Assembly: GCA_034430215.1 (NCBI GenBank)
Contig: DAOUFE010000019.1
Coordinates: 186,001 to 250,000, forward strand
Source: UBA4782 sp034430215
GTDB taxonomy: Bacteria > Chloroflexota > Anaerolineae > Anaerolineales > Anaerolineaceae
Direction of reading: 5' to 3'
DNA length: 64,000 bases
The notes beneath the pieces were generated by a model. It saw only the letters and a list, made by a program, of their open reading frames with translations, searched no databases and was not told where the DNA came from. A program made the position numbers and the translations under genes. How positions within the stretch are numbered: the first letter of the stretch is position 1; the number at the start of each line of letters is the position of its first letter. This document shows positions 1-9,244 of the stretch, piece after piece.

Positions 1-1
1 A

Positions 2-901
2 GCGTATGTTGGCGGTAATTTTTTAAATACAATTTTCACAAAGCGTGAAGAGAGGAATTGGAAAAACTTCTTTGCTCTTGCGGGATGGGCAATTTTCGCA
101 TTCTTTGCAATTGCTGTGAACCCAAATGGATTTTCGATTTATGGAATATCTTTTATCACAGTGCAGGTCAGGGTGCAGCAGTATATTCAAGAGTGGCTGG
201 CACCCGATTATCATGAACCACTGCATTTGATGTTCTTGATTTTACTTATTGCGAATTATGTTGTTCTGTTTTTAGCGAGAAGAAAATTTGATTGGATTGA
301 TCTGGCTGTCAGTGTGCTATTTTCATATTTTGCCCTGACAGCAAGAAGGAATATTGCATTATTTACTGTTGCTGTTATTCCAATATTTTCAAAATATGTT
401 TACTTTTTGATAAGTAATACCAGAAAAGCAAGTATAAAAATTAATAGCAAGCCTTTACAACCAACAACAACACGAATTATCAACTACGGCATAATTGGGT
501 TGTTGTTTACTATATTCTTATTTAAATTCTATATCAATGGATATCCAAAATTAGTGGAATCCCATATCAAGGATTATTATCCAACTCGGCAGATTCAAAC
601 GTTATTAAATGCAAAACCAGAGGGAAATCTTTTAAATGAATATAACTGGGGAGGTTATCTGGCATGGGAAGAAATGGAATATCCAGTAATGATCGATGCC
701 CGAACAGACCTTTATGGTGACACGATTTTCAATGATTGGCTTTCTTTAATTTATACTGAACCTGGTTGGGAAAATCTACTACAGAAATACAAAATAGGTT
801 CGGTGATGCTATATGCTGATCGCCCGTTGGTTCAAGCCTTGCAAAATAAAGGATGGAAAATCATTCAGCAAGATGAAGTTGGGGTTTTACTGGTGCCCTG
901 A
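2..901 (+). CDS. Polytopic membrane protein, partial at the left edge
   Basis: The frame is open to the left edge of the window, so the N-terminus is missing and the ATG at 116 is probably internal. The visible part begins with hydrophobic segments, including one ending just before an AVNPNG turn. More membrane helices follow, and then a C-terminal extracytoplasmic-looking domain with NWGGYLAW, DARTDLYG and a hydrophobic end (VGVLLVP). This layout resembles the GT-C-like uncharacterised membrane proteins common in Chloroflexota (inference from general resemblance). It is followed on the same strand by three more polytopic proteins, suggesting a surface-glycan or glycoprotein role. Its last 37 bp overlap the convergent amidohydrolase gene tail to tail. 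Substrate and reaction are unknown. Confidence 0.7.
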   Translation, partial: AYVGGNFLNTIFTKREERNWKNFFALAGWAIFAFFAIAVNPNGFSIYGISFITVQVRVQQYIQEWLAPDYHEPLHLMFLILLIANYVVLFLARRKFDWIDLAVSVLFSYFALTARRNIALFTVAVIPIFSKYVYFLISNTRKASIKINSKPLQPTTTRIINYGIIGLLFTIFLFKFYINGYPKLVESHIKDYYPTRQIQTLLNAKPEGNLLNEYNWGGYLAWEEMEYPVMIDARTDLYGDTIFNDWLSLIYTEPGWENLLQKYKIGSVMLYADRPLVQALQNKGWKIIQQDEVGVLLVP

Positions 902-1686
902 CCAGGGAAGAAAAGATCAATACGACGATCATCCAGAGCAGAAAGAGCATTACGCGCTTCGGCGATCTGATCAAGATCACAATCAGTGACCAGAATTTCT
1001 TCTTCGTTTTCAGAACCAGAGCAGATCACATCGCCATAGGGATTAATGATCTTGCTACTACCGCCAAAAATGATTCTACCCGATCTGCCTACATTGTTTA
1101 CGGCTGCAAAAAAGGATTGGTTTTCAACCGCACGAGCCTGCAATAAAATACTCCATTGCTTGATCCTTTTCAAAGGCCATTCTGCAACAAGTAAATGTAG
1201 AGCCATGTCGTGAAATCCTAAAGCACGGAAAAACTCAGGAAAACGCAAATCATAACAGATAGCCAGACCCGCATTTCCAAAAGGAAAAGCAAACCAGTTT
1301 AAATTGTTTCCAGGTGAAAAGACTCTGTCTTCATTAAGCAACCTGAACAAGTGAATTTTATCGTAGAAGATAAATGTATCTGATTGTGGTGGAATGAGGA
1401 TAAATCTATTATAAAATGAATTATGGTCTTGAATAAGGTAGGATCCACCAATATAGATATCTCGATCATGAGCGATCTGTCTTAAGTTCAGTAAATACTC
1501 TTGATTGGTGTGAAAAATCGCTTCTGGATCACGTAATTTGTAACCTGATGTCCATAACTCAGGGAAAAGGATAATTTCACTCTTCTTATCTGCTGCCTGG
1601 GATAACATATCTATACCTCTCGAGAAATTGGTCTCCATTTCTCCAGGCTCGATATGCATTTGAACAAGCGCTATTTTTATCTTCAT
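865..1686 (-). CDS. Carbon-nitrogen hydrolase (nitrilase superfamily)
   Basis: A 273-residue soluble enzyme with the nitrilase-superfamily fold. The Glu-Lys-Cys triad is visible: Glu in LFPELW (about residue 43), Lys in FYDKIHLF (about 110) and Cys in AICYDLRFPEFF (about 145). The family hydrolyses amides, carbamoyl compounds or nitriles. The CYDLRFPE context is typical of omega-amidase or YafV-type members rather than true nitrilases, but the substrate cannot be read from sequence. The start ATG at 1686 gives the normal family N-terminus (KIALVQMHIEPG). It is transcribed divergently from the membrane protein at 1731, with 44 bp between the starts. Confidence 0.88.
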   Translation of the reverse strand: MKIKIALVQMHIEPGEMETNFSRGIDMLSQAADKKSEIILFPELWTSGYKLRDPEAIFHTNQEYLLNLRQIAHDRDIYIGGSYLIQDHNSFYNRFILIPPQSDTFIFYDKIHLFRLLNEDRVFSPGNNLNWFAFPFGNAGLAICYDLRFPEFFRALGFHDMALHLLVAEWPLKRIKQWSILLQARAVENQSFFAAVNNVGRSGRIIFGGSSKIINPYGDVICSGSENEEEILVTDCDLDQIAEARNALSALDDRRIDLFFPGQGTSKTPTSSC

Positions 1687-1698
1687 CTATGCATGAAT

Positions 1699-1725
1699 TA
1701 TAATGGATAGATAATTATTCAGGAG
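1699..1725 (+). promoter_or_regulatory. -10 box and ribosome binding site for the gene at 1731
   Basis: TATAAT at 1699-1704 and AGGAG at 1721-1725 precede a TTG start codon at 1731. I see no convincing -35 hexamer at the right spacing, so the promoter call is tentative. The ribosome binding site is clear and decides the TTG start. Confidence 0.4.
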
Positions 1726-1730
1726 TTATT

Positions 1731-2981
1731 TTGAGAAGAACTAACAAAGCAGTTTTCATTATGTTTTGCATCACTATAATATTGGGTCTATTAGGGGGTC
1801 TTACCTGGGTGAATTATCGCTTTTCATCATCTTTGAAAGGTGATAATGATTTTCTTTCTTACTGGCTAGGAACACGCCTGTTTCTTACAGAAGGTCAAAG
1901 TGCTTACAGCGAGCAGACAACGTCTCAAATTGAAATTATGGCTTATGGGCATCAGGCGAAAGAAAATGAAAAGTCTTTGATCTTTACCAGCCCTCTTTAT
2001 TCCCTCATCATCTATGCCCCGTTTGCACTTATTCCTGATTTCAACCTGGCTCGGTCACTCTGGATGACTGTACTTGAAATGGCAATCGTCGGAATAGTAT
2101 TTTTTTCAATAAAAATTAGTGAATGGAAATCAGGATTAGCGGGTTTACTGCTCTATTCTCTTTTTGCATTCCTTTGGTACTACTCGGCTAGCGCATTAAT
2201 CTCCGGTGATGTTATTATCATCACATCGTTTTTTGTTGTGATGGGAATCTGGGCGGTTAAAAAGGGTGAATGGGAATATGCTGGGGTAGTTTTTGCGTTT
2301 TCAACGATAAAACCGCAGTATGCAATCATCTTAATCATCATTCTTCTTATCTGGTCATTATCTGTTCGACAATACAAATTCGCCATATGGTTTTTTAGTA
2401 GTTTAACTTTCTTTATTATCAGTACTGTACTGTTTCAATCAGATTGGATAATTCAAAACTTACGTGCGAGTGTGCAAAATCTGGCAACACTAAGCATTTA
2501 TAATCCAGCTACGGCATTTTCATCACTACTTCCAGGAGTTGGGACTAAGATTGGCTGGTCGTTATCAGGTGTAATACTTGCATTAATCATCCTTGAATGG
2601 GTAAAAGTACGAAAACCAGATGAAAGAAAGCTTGCCTGGCTGATCTGTCTCACGCTGGTAGGTGCAACATTTATCGGATTACCCATTGAAACGAAAAGTT
2701 TTGTTATGCTTTTACCTTTGTTGCCCATGATATTTACTGTTATAGACGAACGTTGGCATAAAGCTGGAGTGATTCTCAATAGCGCTTTTTATTTTATATT
2801 GTTGGCTGGAATTTGGTTAATTTACTTTTCGACGAAAGGAAATGCAAACCAAACCGCAATTTTATTTTTCCCCGCTATCAGCGTTCTCTTCCTCTTAATG
2901 TATTGGATTAGAAATTGGGTAATGAATGTGATAAAGCCCTGGTACGATATTGCTCAAGAGGAACCAAAACGATTCAGGTAA
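1731..2981 (+). CDS. Polytopic membrane protein, GT87/DUF2029-like glycosyltransferase
   Basis: A 416-residue protein with an N-terminal membrane anchor and about nine to ten further hydrophobic helices. The first external loop carries DNDFLSYWLGTRLFLTEGQSAYS, the pattern of an acidic pair followed by an aromatic and a small-residue helix seen in GT87 (DUF2029) polyprenol-phosphate-sugar-dependent transferases. If so, it moves a lipid-linked sugar to an acceptor on the outer face of the membrane (family inference). It starts with TTG, with AGGAG six bases upstream. It sits ahead of two further GT-C-like proteins on the same strand. Acceptor and sugar are unknown. Confidence 0.65.
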   Translation: MRRTNKAVFIMFCITIILGLLGGLTWVNYRFSSSLKGDNDFLSYWLGTRLFLTEGQSAYSEQTTSQIEIMAYGHQAKENEKSLIFTSPLYSLIIYAPFALIPDFNLARSLWMTVLEMAIVGIVFFSIKISEWKSGLAGLLLYSLFAFLWYYSASALISGDVIIITSFFVVMGIWAVKKGEWEYAGVVFAFSTIKPQYAIILIIILLIWSLSVRQYKFAIWFFSSLTFFIISTVLFQSDWIIQNLRASVQNLATLSIYNPATAFSSLLPGVGTKIGWSLSGVILALIILEWVKVRKPDERKLAWLICLTLVGATFIGLPIETKSFVMLLPLLPMIFTVIDERWHKAGVILNSAFYFILLAGIWLIYFSTKGNANQTAILFFPAISVLFLLMYWIRNWVMNVIKPWYDIAQEEPKRFR

Positions 2982-3065
2982 TTTTCTGTGAAGTAGATTG
3001 TAATTGTTTTTCACTGTTTACAGCATTCTATAAAAAACTTTAAATCGTAATATTCAGGGTTACCT

Positions 3066-4749
3066 ATGCGTTCTTATACTGGATTATTTCTAACAGGCTT
3101 TTCATTGGTTACGATGCTTACTGTTGCCTGTTTTCAATCTGTTCCAGGGTATATGGATGCTGAATATTACCTTGCAGATGCCATTCAACTTGTTCAAAAA
3201 GGGAGAATGACAGAGCCTTTTCTATGGAATTATCTTGATGATCCATCAGGTATTCCACATCCAGCTTTTTCTTATTGGATGCCACTGCCATCCATCATGG
3301 CAGCAGCAGGGATGCTGCTATTTGGGAACTTAAGTTTCTTTGCAGCAAGATTTTTTGCCATTATTGCGGCATCAATTCTTCCTTTCCTGGTCTATACTTT
3401 GTCAAAGAAGATCGGAGCAAATCATTCAGTCGCGCTAATCGCAGGATTTCTAGCGATATTTTCTGGGTATTATGCGATATTTATTACACTGACAGATAGT
3501 TTCCCGTTTCTTATGGTGTTGAGTTGTACCTTCTTTTTGGTTGCTTTTAATGAGACACTATTTGAAATGCCTGGTTGGAAGAGAAACCTTGGATATCTTT
3601 TGTCTGGACTTCTTCTTGGATTGATGCATTTGTTGCGAGCTGATGGATTGCTCTGGATGATAGGAGGAATTGGTATTCTCCTTTGGAGATTCTGGCGAGA
3701 CTATAAAAAATCATTATCATGCAAAAAGACAAAAACGATCTTTCAATACATCGGATATCTGATCATTCTACTTGTGGGGTACAGTGCCGTTACATTCTGG
3801 TGGTATGGAAGAAATTTATCTGAATGGGGCACATTATTACCTCCAGGCGGTTCTTCTACGATCTGGTTAACTTCGTATAATCAGACATTTGCCTATCCCA
3901 CTGATAAACTTAACTCAGGTGCCTGGTTAGCCAGTGGGTGGAGTGAGATCATCAGGATAAGGCTCAATGCAATTTTCCAGAATCTGAAAACCTTTTTTGG
4001 TGTACAAATGCAGATTTTTATGCTTCCATTCGTATTCATTGGAGCATGGAAACTGAGAAAAGAACCCCGCGTTATATTTGGCTTTTTTATGTGGCTGGCA
4101 ATATTTGGGATCATGTCCATTGTCTTTCCATTTGCAGGTGCACGTGGGGGGTTTTTCCATTCAGGCGCTGCGATTCAACCCTTGTTCTGGAGTGTATTTC
4201 CTGTTGGGTTCTCGTCTTCTATTCAATGCGGACGCGGCGACGGAGGTATGACAGCCTGGAAGTGTATTTCCTGTTGGGTTCTCGTCTTCTATTCAATGGG
4301 GTGTCGAAAAGAGAAAATGGCATCCGACAACCTCACAGAAAGTATTTTCTTACGGATTTCTGTGCATTGCAGCTTTAATGACAGCAGCATTATATATTGG
4401 AAGCGTGGTTTCCCCTTCGGGAGAGAAAGCTTGGGATTACAGCAACCAACAATATTTAAAAGTTGATCAAATGCTGAAAGCACTGAATGTTGCTAGTGAA
4501 ACAATCATTATGGTAAATAACCCACCAGGTTTTTATCTGGCTTCTGGAAGAAAATCGATCGTAATTCCCAATGGCGATGTTAAAAATTTGATATCGGTTG
4601 CGAGGAAGTATGATGCAGAAATTGTTGTACTGGAGTCAAATCATCCAGATGAATTAGAAGACCTATTTAAAGCACCTGCACAAATATCGAATTTACAACT
4701 ATTGACATCATCAGGTGATAATCATATTTTCCGAGTACCAGTGGAATGA
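3066..4749 (+). pseudogene. GT-C-like membrane glycosyltransferase broken by a 70-bp insertion
   Basis: The 5' part (3066 to about 4228) encodes a polytopic protein with an early external loop PGYMDAEYYLADA, a GT39-like arrangement. The 3' part (frame of 4378-4749) carries the matching soluble tail, from MTAALYIGSVVSPSG to FRVPVE. The two lie in different frames because 70 bp containing a second copy of a 38-bp segment lie between them. Joining base 4228 directly to base 4299 gives one uninterrupted frame reading SSSIQWGVEKRKW into the tail, for a protein of 537 residues. As written, translation leaves the true frame at 4229 and ends at 4466. The stop of the tail overlaps the ATG of the next gene by four bases (ATGA), as expected for an intact operon. 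It is either a real recent mutation or an assembly fault. Confidence 0.75.
4191..4298 (+). repeat. 38-bp direct repeat flanking a GC-rich 32-bp spacer
   Basis: Identical 38-bp copies lie at 4191-4228 and 4261-4298, both beginning AGTGTATTTCC and ending TATTCAATG. The 32 bp between them (4229-4260) are about 69% G+C by count, unlike the AT-rich surroundings, and do not match the flanks. Unit plus spacer is 70 bp, so it shifts the reading frame by one base. It is not a simple tandem duplication, because the spacer occurs once. Confidence 0.95.
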
Positions 4750-6266
4750 TAATGGAGAAGAGCGATTTTAACGTTATTACAAAAAAAGCAATGCTGAATT
4801 CTTTTTTTCTTCGCAACTATCGCTATTTTATTGTAGCAATTGTTGTTCTACTATCAGCAATTCTATATTTATCTAGCAGTAAGATGATAACTGATACTGG
4901 TTATCCTCTGGATGATGCATGGATTCATCAGACATATGCCCGAAATCTTGCAGTAAATGGCGAATGGGCTTTTCTTCCTGGGCAGGTATCTGGAGGATCG
5001 ACATCACCTTTATGGACAATTCTTCTCATTCCTGGGTATTGGTTGGGGATACCACAAGTGTGGACATATATGCTGGGAATTATTTGCCTGATCGGGGTTG
5101 CCATTTTAGCAATGGTAAATTTGCAAATGGATGAGAAAAAGCCTGCAGCTATCTTCTTATTGGCTGTTGGATTATTCTTTGCAACAGAATGGCATCTATT
5201 GTGGGCATCTGTTTCAGGAATGGAGACGATTTTCTATATCAGCATTATCATGTTGTTCTTTGTATTATTAAAAAAGCAAAATCTGCAATGGGTTTCTGGA
5301 ATATTAATAGGAGTGGCTGTTTGGATCAGGCCAGATGGATTACTTCTTCTTGGACCCTGGATATGGGTCATTCTATTGAGTAAGGCAAGCGTAAAAGAAA
5401 AAATATCCTCATTGTGGAGAGGTTTAGCAGTATTTTCGGCAATATTTGGGCTTTATTTGACTTTTAATTATTTCGTTGCAGGGACTGTCTGGCCGAATAC
5501 ATTTTATGCGAAACAGACTGAATATTCCATATTGAAAGAAACGCCTTATTACTTGCGATACATAAAAGAATTTTCTTTACCATGGATTGGGGCTTCCTCT
5601 GTCCTGCTTCCTGGTTTTTTGATTGAAATAATAAATATTGGAAAAAGAAAAGATGTAAATGGATCTGCTTCTTTGTTATGGGCAATTGGATATTTGGGTG
5701 TCTATGCTTTCATGCTTCCGGTAACATATCAACATGGGCGATATATCATGCCCGCCATGCCCGTATTATTTTTGCTCAGCCTACATGGTTTCAATACGGC
5801 AGTCCAGAGGTTACAAAATGCCGTTATCTGGCAAAGAATAATGAAGAATACCTGGATTGCTGTTCTTGTCTCTCTGGCTGCAATATTTCTTGTTAAAGGA
5901 GCAAATGCGTATGCTGAGGATGTTGCGATCATTAATACAGAAATGGTTGCAACAGCAAAGTGGGTCTCGATCAATACAGCGAAGGAAGCCCTGATTGCAT
6001 CTCATGATATTGGTGCTTTAGGGTATTATGGACAACGAAGTATTATTGACCTGGCAGGTCTCATCACCCCAGAAGTAGTGCCATTTATGAGAGATGAAGA
6101 GAGGTTAGCTGAATACCTCGATCAAAAGCAAGTAGATTACTTAATTACATTCCCTGGCTGGTATCCTGTTCTTGCGTCGATGGGAACTCCTGTGTATGAT
6201 TCAAATGGCGGGTTTTCTCCAAATGCAGGTGGAGAAAATATGATAGTATTTTTATGGAAAAAATAA
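4746..6266 (+). CDS. GT-C-like membrane glycosyltransferase
   Basis: A polytopic protein of 506 residues with about ten membrane helices. After the first helix comes an external loop with TGYPLDDAWIHQTYARNLA and then GGSTSPLWT. The acidic pair DD in this position is the GT-C hallmark (GT39/GT83-like families), suggesting a polyprenol-phosphate-sugar donor. The C-terminal region has an external soluble domain containing HDIGALGYYGQRSIIDLAGL. The ATG at 4746 overlaps the stop of the broken upstream gene; a second ATG six bases later is equally possible. Together with its neighbours it forms a small set of surface glycosylation genes. Donor and acceptor are unknown. Confidence 0.72.
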   Translation: MIMEKSDFNVITKKAMLNSFFLRNYRYFIVAIVVLLSAILYLSSSKMITDTGYPLDDAWIHQTYARNLAVNGEWAFLPGQVSGGSTSPLWTILLIPGYWLGIPQVWTYMLGIICLIGVAILAMVNLQMDEKKPAAIFLLAVGLFFATEWHLLWASVSGMETIFYISIIMLFFVLLKKQNLQWVSGILIGVAVWIRPDGLLLLGPWIWVILLSKASVKEKISSLWRGLAVFSAIFGLYLTFNYFVAGTVWPNTFYAKQTEYSILKETPYYLRYIKEFSLPWIGASSVLLPGFLIEIINIGKRKDVNGSASLLWAIGYLGVYAFMLPVTYQHGRYIMPAMPVLFLLSLHGFNTAVQRLQNAVIWQRIMKNTWIAVLVSLAAIFLVKGANAYAEDVAIINTEMVATAKWVSINTAKEALIASHDIGALGYYGQRSIIDLAGLITPEVVPFMRDEERLAEYLDQKQVDYLITFPGWYPVLASMGTPVYDSNGGFSPNAGGENMIVFLWKK

Positions 6267-6272
6267 TTGATT

Positions 6273-6313
6273 TTCCCGAAAAGTTGTAAAGATATATGAT
6301 AAAATTTCGGGAA
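6273..6313 (+). terminator. Hairpin after the membrane-protein operon
   Basis: Nine-base arms TTCCCGAAA (6273-6281) and TTTCGGGAA (6305-6313) are separated by 23 bases and followed by TTAAAATTT. The long loop makes it a weak terminator, or it may be a leader structure for the sensor kinase gene at 6366. Confidence 0.4.
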
Positions 6314-6365
6314 TTAAAATTTCCGCTGGGCAAGTAGAAATAAAATATAGATTAAAGGAAAAACC

Positions 6366-7445
6366 ATGGTGCAACAAATTGTTGATACGAGTTCAAGCGA
6401 AAATTTAGAACTTGAATTGCGATCTGAACTGGAGCAATCGCGTAAAGCTCTAAAAGAAACCAGCATGATGGTTGAGCAAAGTCAGGCTGAGTTAGCCAAA
6501 CTTACCCAGCGAAATACTGTGGTTACCAGCCACATGCAGCAGATCCAATTACACATGGATACTTTGCCAAAAGAGGAAATTCAATCTGCATATAAATCAG
6601 CATTTGACGCTCAACAACGTTTGCTTGTTATGAAAGGTCAATTAGATAAACTGCAGAGTGATAAGAACAACCTGGAAAATAATATTCGCAGTATTGAAAA
6701 AGCTTTACAGTTATTAGGCGAAATTTCACATCAAACTACTCTTGGTGCAATGAATCAGGCAGCTACCTTGGAAACATTGATCAATTCGCAAGAAGCGGTA
6801 AGACAACGATTGTCAAGACAGATGCATGATGGCCCTGCACAGGCATTGTCAAATTTTATTGTGCAAGCTGAAATTGTAACCCGGTTGTTCGAGGTTGACC
6901 CAAATAAAGCTCGTGATGAACTAAATATTTTGAAAGATACTGCATTAAGTACATTCCAGAAAGTCAAAGCATTTATCTTTGAACTACGCCCAATGATGTT
7001 GGATGATCTGGGTTTATTTCCAACCATGAATCGATATCGAGATGCCTTCAAAGAACAAACCGGTATCGATGTTATCGTTTCTATAAAAGGTAATGAAAAA
7101 CGATTTGAACCTTTTATCGATGTAATGATCTTTCGTGCGGTACAAGAATTGATGGGAAATACCTATCGCTATAACATGGATACCGCAAGTAAAATTGTTA
7201 TTAACGTCAATTTTGTTATTGACGAAAGTACTATTAGAGTATCGGTAATTGATAATGGTAAGGGATTTGATCCCGAGCATGCCTTATCGGGCGAAGGGTT
7301 TGGTTTGAAATTGATCCGCGAACGAGTGGAGATGCTGGGGGGAACGATGAGTATAGAATCAGCAGTGGGGCAAGGTTCACAGATCTCCTTTGAAATTCCT
7401 ATCCAAGAGATTAAGAAAACAAACCAAACTGCTATAGCAAGATGA
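6366..7445 (+). CDS. Cytoplasmic sensor histidine kinase, DegS/NarL type
   Basis: A 359-residue protein without membrane segments. Residues 10 to about 130 are rich in heptad-like Glu/Gln/Leu and probably form a coiled coil, as in DegS. The HisKA_3 dimerisation domain has the phospho-acceptor His in RQMHDGPAQAL (near residue 155), followed by FELRPMMLDDLGL. The HATPase domain has an N-box (AVQELMGNTYRY), a G1 box (VIDNGKGFDP) and a G2 region (GEGFGLKLIRERVEMLGG). The signal must be cytoplasmic or come through a partner. No response regulator lies nearby. The PFK gene follows 19 bases downstream on the same strand, so the two may be co-transcribed. Confidence 0.9.
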   Translation: MVQQIVDTSSSENLELELRSELEQSRKALKETSMMVEQSQAELAKLTQRNTVVTSHMQQIQLHMDTLPKEEIQSAYKSAFDAQQRLLVMKGQLDKLQSDKNNLENNIRSIEKALQLLGEISHQTTLGAMNQAATLETLINSQEAVRQRLSRQMHDGPAQALSNFIVQAEIVTRLFEVDPNKARDELNILKDTALSTFQKVKAFIFELRPMMLDDLGLFPTMNRYRDAFKEQTGIDVIVSIKGNEKRFEPFIDVMIFRAVQELMGNTYRYNMDTASKIVINVNFVIDESTIRVSVIDNGKGFDPEHALSGEGFGLKLIRERVEMLGGTMSIESAVGQGSQISFEIPIQEIKKTNQTAIAR

Positions 7446-7464
7446 ATTTATTTTGGAGGCATAT

Positions 7465-8637
7465 ATGGCAAAGAAAACAATAGGTTTATTGACAGGTGGA
7501 GGCGATGTTCCAGGTTTAAATCCCTGCATGAAAGCAGTTGTAATGAGTGCGCTTCAAGATGGTCATCGGGTTATCGGAATTCGTAGAGGTTGGGCAGGTT
7601 TGTTAAATTACAATCTCAATGAACCTTCTACTTACGACTATTATGTAAGGGATTTATCAAGAGACGATGTAAGAACAGTCGATCGCACTGGCGGTACTTT
7701 CTTGCATACTTCGCGAACCAATCCACAAAAAGTCTCACAAAAAAACATACCTGATTTTCTGCGAAACTCGAAATATGGAAAACAAATTGATGAGTGTGGG
7801 ACAATGGATTTCACCGATTACATTATAGAAGTACTCGCTCATCTTGGTATCGATGTATTGGTAACTATTGGTGGGGATGACACTTTGAGCTACTCTCACC
7901 GTCTCCATTCTGAAGGATTTCCTACTGTAGCCATCCCAAAGACCATGGACAATGATGTCAATGGAACGGATTATTGTATTGGATTTTCTACTGCGGTTAC
8001 ACGAAGCGTTGAATTTGTCACAAATCTACGTACGTCCATTGGTTCTCATGAGCGTATTGGTGTCGTCGAGCTTTTTGGAAGGAATTCTGGTGAAACCAGT
8101 CTCATTACTGCTTACCTTGCTTATGTAGATAGGGCTATCATTTCCGAAGTACCATTCGATATGGATAAATTAACCCACTTTTTAATCGAAGATAAACGGA
8201 ATAATCCTTCAAACTACAGTATTATGACCGTCTCTGAAGGGGCAACTATGATGGGTGGGGATATTATCGAAAAAGGGGAGGAAGATGCATATGGTCATCG
8301 AAAACTGGGCGGTATTGGAGAAATCATCTCGGAAGAGATTCAACGCCGCACTGGTCAAGGGATCATGTACCAGAAATTAGCCTATCTGATGAGGTCTGGT
8401 GCACCTGATTCTTTGGATAGGATGGTAGCCATGTCCTATGGACACCTTGCCATGCAATTGATTCGTCGTAATGAAACTGGAAAGATGGTTGCGCTACGTG
8501 GAGGAAAATATACGACCGTACCAATCGATATCATCATGGCAGAGAAGAAACGTGTCGATATAGAAAATTACTATGATTCAGAGAACTATAAACCAAAAAT
8601 TAAAGACTTTTTGGGCGTACCAATGTTCTTGAGCTAA
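7465..8637 (+). CDS. 6-phosphofructokinase, probably diphosphate dependent
   Basis: A 390-residue PFK: GLLTGGGDVPGLNP at the N-terminus, the fructose-6-phosphate and catalytic region PKTMDNDVNGTD, and the substrate motif ELFGRNSGETSL. Two diagnostic positions point to pyrophosphate rather than ATP as phosphoryl donor: Asp in TIGGDDT (ATP enzymes have Gly after GGD) and Lys in PKTMDND (ATP enzymes have Gly there). A PPi enzyme works reversibly in glycolysis and gluconeogenesis. The ATG at 7465 is chosen because TTTTGGAGG lies just upstream; an in-frame TTG at 7453 falls inside that ribosome binding site. It lies behind a sensor kinase and ends at a strong hairpin. Confidence 0.9.
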   Translation: MAKKTIGLLTGGGDVPGLNPCMKAVVMSALQDGHRVIGIRRGWAGLLNYNLNEPSTYDYYVRDLSRDDVRTVDRTGGTFLHTSRTNPQKVSQKNIPDFLRNSKYGKQIDECGTMDFTDYIIEVLAHLGIDVLVTIGGDDTLSYSHRLHSEGFPTVAIPKTMDNDVNGTDYCIGFSTAVTRSVEFVTNLRTSIGSHERIGVVELFGRNSGETSLITAYLAYVDRAIISEVPFDMDKLTHFLIEDKRNNPSNYSIMTVSEGATMMGGDIIEKGEEDAYGHRKLGGIGEIISEEIQRRTGQGIMYQKLAYLMRSGAPDSLDRMVAMSYGHLAMQLIRRNETGKMVALRGGKYTTVPIDIIMAEKKRVDIENYYDSENYKPKIKDFLGVPMFLS

Positions 8638-8659
8638 AACTTTTAGTATAGAATTAATT

Positions 8660-8705
8660 GAGCGTAGTAAATTTATTCTTCATCTATAAATGATTTACTA
8701 CGCTC
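8660..8705 (+). terminator. Hairpin after the PFK gene
   Basis: Perfect 13-base arms GAGCGTAGTAAAT (8660-8672) and ATTTACTACGCTC (8693-8705) with a 20-base loop. It lies 22 bases past the PFK stop. An ATG at 8690 lies inside it, which argues against that ATG as the start of the Nudix gene. Confidence 0.65.
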
Positions 8706-8740
8706 ATTGTTATGGATCAGCCAAATATTCAGGTGAATTC

Positions 8741-9244
8741 ATGCCAGTTTCAGAGCAAGGTATTTCGAGTGACCGGTACCAGGTAATTCCAAGAGTCCTG
8801 ATTTTCATTTTCGATGGCGATAAGGTATTATTGATCAAAGGGTCACCAAATAAAAGAATCTGGGCGAACAAATACAATGGAATAGGGGGGCATGTTGAAA
8901 ATGGTGAAAATATATTACACGCTGCAGAAAGAGAATTATATGAAGAAAGTGGCCTTTCAGAAATTCCCCTAAATCTTTGTGGTACTATTGCAGTCAATAC
9001 TTCTTCACCGACCGGTATTCTTCTGTTTGTTTTTCAAGGTAATTACAACGGACAGGCAATTACAGAATCCAAAGAAGGTAAACTCGAATGGGTAACTATT
9101 GCTGAAATAGATGCTCTGTCTTTGGTAGAGGATATCCCTAATATTTTGCCAAAAGTAATGCAATTTGTTAAAAATGGAGACTTATTTTGGGGGTATTCAC
9201 ATTATGATGAGAATGAGAAATTAATCATTCAATTTCAACCCTGA
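8741..9244 (+). CDS. Nudix hydrolase (MutT-like)
   Basis: A protein of 167 residues from the ATG at 8741. The Nudix box is complete: GGHVENGENILHAAERELYEESGL fits Gx5Ex7REUxEExGU, with the metal-binding Glu residues in RELYEESG. The fold follows VIPRVLIFIFDGDKVLLIKG. Such enzymes cleave nucleoside diphosphates linked to another moiety; the substrate is unclear. An upstream in-frame ATG at 8690 is disfavoured because it lies in the hairpin after PFK, while 8741 has AGGTGA nearby. Its end overlaps the end of rsmD (opposite strand) by 10 bp. Confidence 0.85.
   Translation: MPVSEQGISSDRYQVIPRVLIFIFDGDKVLLIKGSPNKRIWANKYNGIGGHVENGENILHAAERELYEESGLSEIPLNLCGTIAVNTSSPTGILLFVFQGNYNGQAITESKEGKLEWVTIAEIDALSLVEDIPNILPKVMQFVKNGDLFWGYSHYDENEKLIIQFQP

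Noticed and set aside
4200..4470. Selenocysteine or other recoding in the broken glycosyltransferase
   Set aside because: The two parts are in different frames and joined by a repeat. No in-frame TGA connects them, and removal of 70 bp restores the frame.
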